Source of the DNA: Sphacelaria rigidula
Lineage: Eukaryota > Phaeophyceae > Sphacelariales
DNA length: 22,278 nucleotides
Direction of reading: 5' to 3'
NCBI GenBank assembly: GCA_964200075.2
Contig: CAXNAA020000343.1
Location: 1-22,278, forward strand
The first letter of the stretch is position 1. Every line of letters starts with the position of its first letter. The notes under the pieces are model-generated. The model saw nothing but the letters and a program-made list of their open reading frames with translations, was not told where the DNA came from and searched no databases. A program made the translations under genes and the position numbers. Below, one piece after another: positions 18,241 to 22,278 of the stretch.

Positions 18241-21200
18241 ACTCATTCGTACCAAAAAAAGTACTGCATGGGTTATTGTGGGTACACAGTCGAGGGTTCC
18301 CTTCAAGGCCGCCTCCTACGCATGAATCTCGCAGGCCTTGACCTCTCAAGGCCGAATCATAGCCAAATGAACCTCGAAAAGACAGCCGGCATCAAACCAA
18401 ATACGATTATGGATATACTTTATGGCGGAACACCTGTTTGGAGGTGTCGGGGGAACACGTAGCTTCAAGCGGAAAAGTGTGTTGAATATTATGTTAGGTC
18501 GGAATGACCTTTGCATTGTTCTCGTGTTTCGTATCGTGGCTGTAGTGATCAAAATATGGCACACCGTGTGCATGTACCTTTAAATACCGATAAAACCGCG
18601 TCGTAGGATATGACTATGGCTCTCCGTGTGGTGCTTCCACGTCTGGGGCAGTTATGTGGCTCTTTTGCTGTAGTCGGCGTCTCTGATGTTGGTTGTGCAA
18701 CTCAGTATTTGTCCGCAACAGGCACAGTACAGTCGATCAGCCTTCCGTACAAACGTCAACTCTATCATGTACTTTGAAGGTCACCAGCTTACTCACCTGT
18801 ACCAGCCACCGACCCGGCGCAACGCAACACACCACGCGGGACTGACTGTACCGTCGTATGGTCTATGCTTTGCTGATGAAGGCACGAGATCATACTTTAC
18901 ACAACAGCTCAATTCCGCACCGCGACATAGATACCATGTACCGGGGACAAATGTGACTTTGTACCGAGGGTAAATGTGAATTGGACGTACTCGAAACACC
19001 CTTGACGATTGCGGCCTTGGCGCGAAGAGTCCATCTGTACCCACTTTACGAGTACTGAAATAGCAAGTTGAAGTTATATTGTGTAACTTTTTCTGAATGT
19101 AGTGTAGTTCCAACATCCTCCTGACGAAGAAAATAGTGTTTCGCGGGACTGCCAGCCGGCGATATTGTGTCGGGAGTAGAACTCGTGAACTCGTGCTCAA
19201 ACGGTTAGAACGAGCTGCCGACGTTTCTCGCGGAATACGTGTACATAATGTATGATATGTCCCGAACAATCATTATCTGCGTTGGTCACTGCCTGTACGG
19301 TACTGTTTTTCTCTGGCACCATACGCAAAAGTTTTTCCCGCACAAGAGAAACTCGAGCGGCTTTGATGAGTAGTTCCTGTCTTACACTGGAGCGTGAGTT
19401 GGGACGACATGACAGGACTGATGATGAACGATGATCAGGATCGGCGTATAGTTGGAGAGACCCAGCTGAACGCTGGAGAACAACCATGTCTCTCTGAACG
19501 CATTGCATAGAACGCGCTACACCACGGGCCATGGATATGACCACGCCGGTTGCCATCGACCTCGGCACAAACGAAACGCCCGAAACGATGATGCTCCGAA
19601 GTCAGCTTGCACTACTGCACGAGTCAGGCGTTTACTGCTCACGGTATATGTTCGTGTATAGTACTTTGTAGGACTTGGATCGTGCGTGGGGATATCGCCA
19701 GCCTTGAAAAGTTCCCTGATGTAAACGTGGGCGGCATCATGCGGCGAATGCGTCCAGACTGACCGGAGAATCTGTTTTCGTCTTAATCCGTGCGTTCATT
19801 TCCGTGTCACGCCCGTCTTCCTGAAACAGGCGACTCTCGAATGGATATCTTCAGCTCCGGAAACCTGGGGACAGTGCTCACGAATATTCCACAGGTGAAA
19901 AGTGGTTGACTGAGGAACCTTGATATTGCGGAGTTTGAGATAAAGTAGTGGAGCACGGCGCCGTACATAGTCCATGTCCATGAGGGTGTGTTTGGCACGG
20001 ATTTACTTTTAGTTCCAAGACAAACCTTTCACGAATGTATTTCGGCAAGGCATCGAGAGAGGTGCAACATGCTGGAAGTGGGGGGGTAGAGAAACATCAA
20101 GCCACCACAAGTTAGTTTTAGGCGTTGTAAGGCAGTTACTGTAAGCTACTGTCAACGTGCTGCAGGGTGACACCGTCCTGTAGCTCGCTCGCTGTACTTC
20201 ATTTGGTCATTATGGTGGCATCAGCTTTCAGTACGAAGCCGTCTTGCTGTGTAGCAAACCGAAATGGAGGAGCAGCAGCTGCGTGACTTCTAGCAAGATA
20301 TGAACCCCTGGAAACATCCCAGCTCCGTTTGGCGGGCAATTTGTCACTACACGTTCTGCACCGCGTATTCACGAGGAAAACAACGGCGAAGAAGTATAGC
20401 ATTTCGGCCGATCACGGATCAGAATTCCCGATCATCTTATGGCAAATTCCAGAAATGAACGATGGCACCACCGAGCACGGCTCGTTGATTCTATGCGCCC
20501 CATTGCACATGGCATGGCAGGGGCACAATAAAGGCAGTGGAGTGCAGCAGCTGCAGGTTTTTTTTTCACCCGGAATGTTGGAGAGCACAACATGCAGCAA
20601 GTCGCTCGAAAGTGCAATGAGAACAGATGTGACATTTCCCGGAAAAAAATAATAATCGTACATACTGGTCGCCATATCAATCTGCACCAAGATGGCTCGC
20701 TTGCACCCACTGATGGGTACAATACACCCGCTGGAACAGAAGTCGATGGGCCGAGTTTATAACGCCCCTTGGTTAGAACTGTTATGGAGGTGATTGGGAC
20801 CCGATTTTGGGCACTAAATACCTGGAAAATGGACCGACCAACTCCACAGTCAGTTAAATGCAGAAGAAATGAAACCTAAATGAGCCAATCAGTATCAATC
20901 ACAAGTACACGCGTCACTCGAAATGACGACGGTGCTCATACAAAATGTAGTATTTCTTTGATACATTCGACAACACACCTGTGACTGATGTTGCTGTACC
21001 CATGTACACAGGGTTACAACAACAGGAGGATAGAAGCTGCTGCTCGTGTTGTTGTTGTGCCCCTCTTGTTGCAGTATGTTGTTGTGCTTATCTTTCAACT
21101 CTATTTTTTCGGCAACGAAGCAGAGGATTGGACCGCGGTTTGATGCCTGCGCTTCCCACACACCAGAACTATTCAGTGTGGCAGCAGGTTTCCGTAACGC

Positions 21201-22197
21201 GTGCCGCGGATGCCGCAGCACTTCGCAAACGCTGCACCGAACACGAAATGTACTGAAAATGCGTTTCCTGCAACGTTCAGGGGCTTTTCGGATCCACTGT
21301 GGCGAATTGAGCAAATTTGCTTACGGCGCTGAATAGGTCTAGTGTGTGTGCGGGGGGCTGTGAAGTTCCAGAGGCTGCTGTGCTTCCTGTCTCGAGATAA
21401 TTGCGATGAAAATATTACATCTGTCGCATACTAAACCGAGGTAACTTGGGATGGAGCGTGTGTTATGCTTGGCACAGGTTCGGCACAGGCCCGAACGATC
21501 CATAACGTCTTCAATACGTCTTCAATATCCCTCCGCATTCATTTTACTTTTTGTGGGAAACGAATTTTGGTCGGTAAGGCCTTCATTCACCCCCATAACT
21601 GTTTGCTTCCACTGTACTGCATTTTGCCAGCAAGTGCGACACCGGACAGCCACCCACTAACAACAGACAGTACGGTGCATCAATTTCACCAACAGTACAG
21701 TCGACAAAGACGGGCAATCGTACTACCATATGTTTTTTTTATAAAAACCCAAAAAACATCGGACGGTACAATGGACCGAGTTATACGTGCCGTTGACCAA
21801 AGCGTTTGAGAAACACAAGGTCGTTGCATGTATTCACTTTATGCATCCGGTGTTCTATTGTACTGTGTATTCGCGCTCTTCGATAGGACGCCTGTCTGAG
21901 TTGGATCATGACCGCGATTTATTTTCCAAAAAATATGCAGTCGTGGAAGAATCTATTAATCGTTGGTAGTGGCGGGTGCGCCCAAAGATATATGTCTGAA
22001 ATCTGATTAGATTTTCACCACCGGCTGTAAACCTTTACTCCCGGCCGAAAGAATCTCCTGTCTACTCCTGGGTGCTAGGTAGAGTTCTTGTTCAGGCGTG
22101 CTTGGTTTCGCAAGAGCTCCACAAGTCTCCTGGAGAAGCAAAACGTGCAGATGTGATACCGGGATGTATGCATATCTTGTCCTTGACTGATGCTATG

Positions 22198-22199
<2 letters not shown>
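18241..22199. other. About 4 kb without a recognisable gene
   Basis: Several ORFs of 90-140 codons occur: 18793-19269 minus, 19197-19568 minus, 20329-20652 plus, 20895-21314 minus, 21465-21809 plus. None shows a family signature, and most have rival open frames on the other strand. A short duplicated phrase is seen at about 18939-18976 (gtaccggggacaaatgtga, then gtaccgagggtaaatgtga). A GTT/GCT-rich patch lies at 21005-21080. Confidence 0.4.

Positions 22200-22228
<29 letters not shown>
22200..22228 (+). repeat. Poly-C tract (29 C) followed by A-rich sequence
   Basis: An uninterrupted run of 29 C, then GC and an A/G-rich run to the window end. Length in the assembly may not be reliable. Confidence 0.95.
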
Positions 22229-22278
22229 GCAAAAAGAGAGAAACAAACAAGAGAAAAACAAAAAAACGAAAAAAAAAG

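Noticed and set aside
20199-20722. 107-codon + strand ORF and rival minus-strand ORFs
   Set aside because: No ATG for the + ORF, no splice context or family match, and length within chance expectation for 7.6 kb of both strands.
20895-21336. 139-codon minus-strand ORF and two + strand ORFs over the same bases
   Set aside because: Several frames are open at once around a GTT/GCT-rich patch, and none shows a domain.

Overview
This window looks like nuclear DNA from an intron-rich eukaryote with roughly balanced GC. Split genes with GT-AG introns of about 150-750 bp, alanine/glycine-rich spacers inside a conserved protein, simple-sequence tracts and abundant decayed repeats would suit a brown alga or a related photosynthetic stramenopile. 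That placement is inference, because nothing in the window is diagnostic of a taxon.

The one gene I can support lies on the + strand, about 8247-14634. It is the N-terminal two-thirds of a HECT-type E3 ubiquitin ligase of the UBE3B/UBE3C (plant UPL6/UPL7) group. Eight exons join with consistent phases: 8247-8323, 8977-9085, 9491-10819, 11574-11720, 12062-12894, 13053-13160, 13670-13828 and 14549-14634, about 949 codons in all. They carry the IQ (calmodulin-binding) motif and the conserved pre-HECT segments in the family order. The start-codon exon was not found. The catalytic HECT domain was not found in the remaining 7.6 kb.

The left part (1-8246) is mostly repeats. At 277-690 there are two related A-rich repeat segments around a CAA/CAG microsatellite. 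From about 2000 to 4690 there is a 42-bp satellite array with alternating A/B units. It is interrupted by a foldback/MITE-like element with about 199-bp terminal inverted repeats (2132-2890) and by a roughly 245-bp tandem duplication (3538-4080). A 146-bp tandem duplication lies at 7147-7432. The stretches between hold only overlapping, unrecognised ORFs.

The right part (14635-22278) holds no recognisable gene. It contains a short tandem duplication (16731-16853), two facing copies of an interspersed repeat ending in an (AATC)n tail (17500-17661 and 18062-18240), and a run of 29 C at 22200-22228. It could be a very long intron of the ligase gene, intergenic DNA after a truncated gene, or the result of rearrangement or misassembly.
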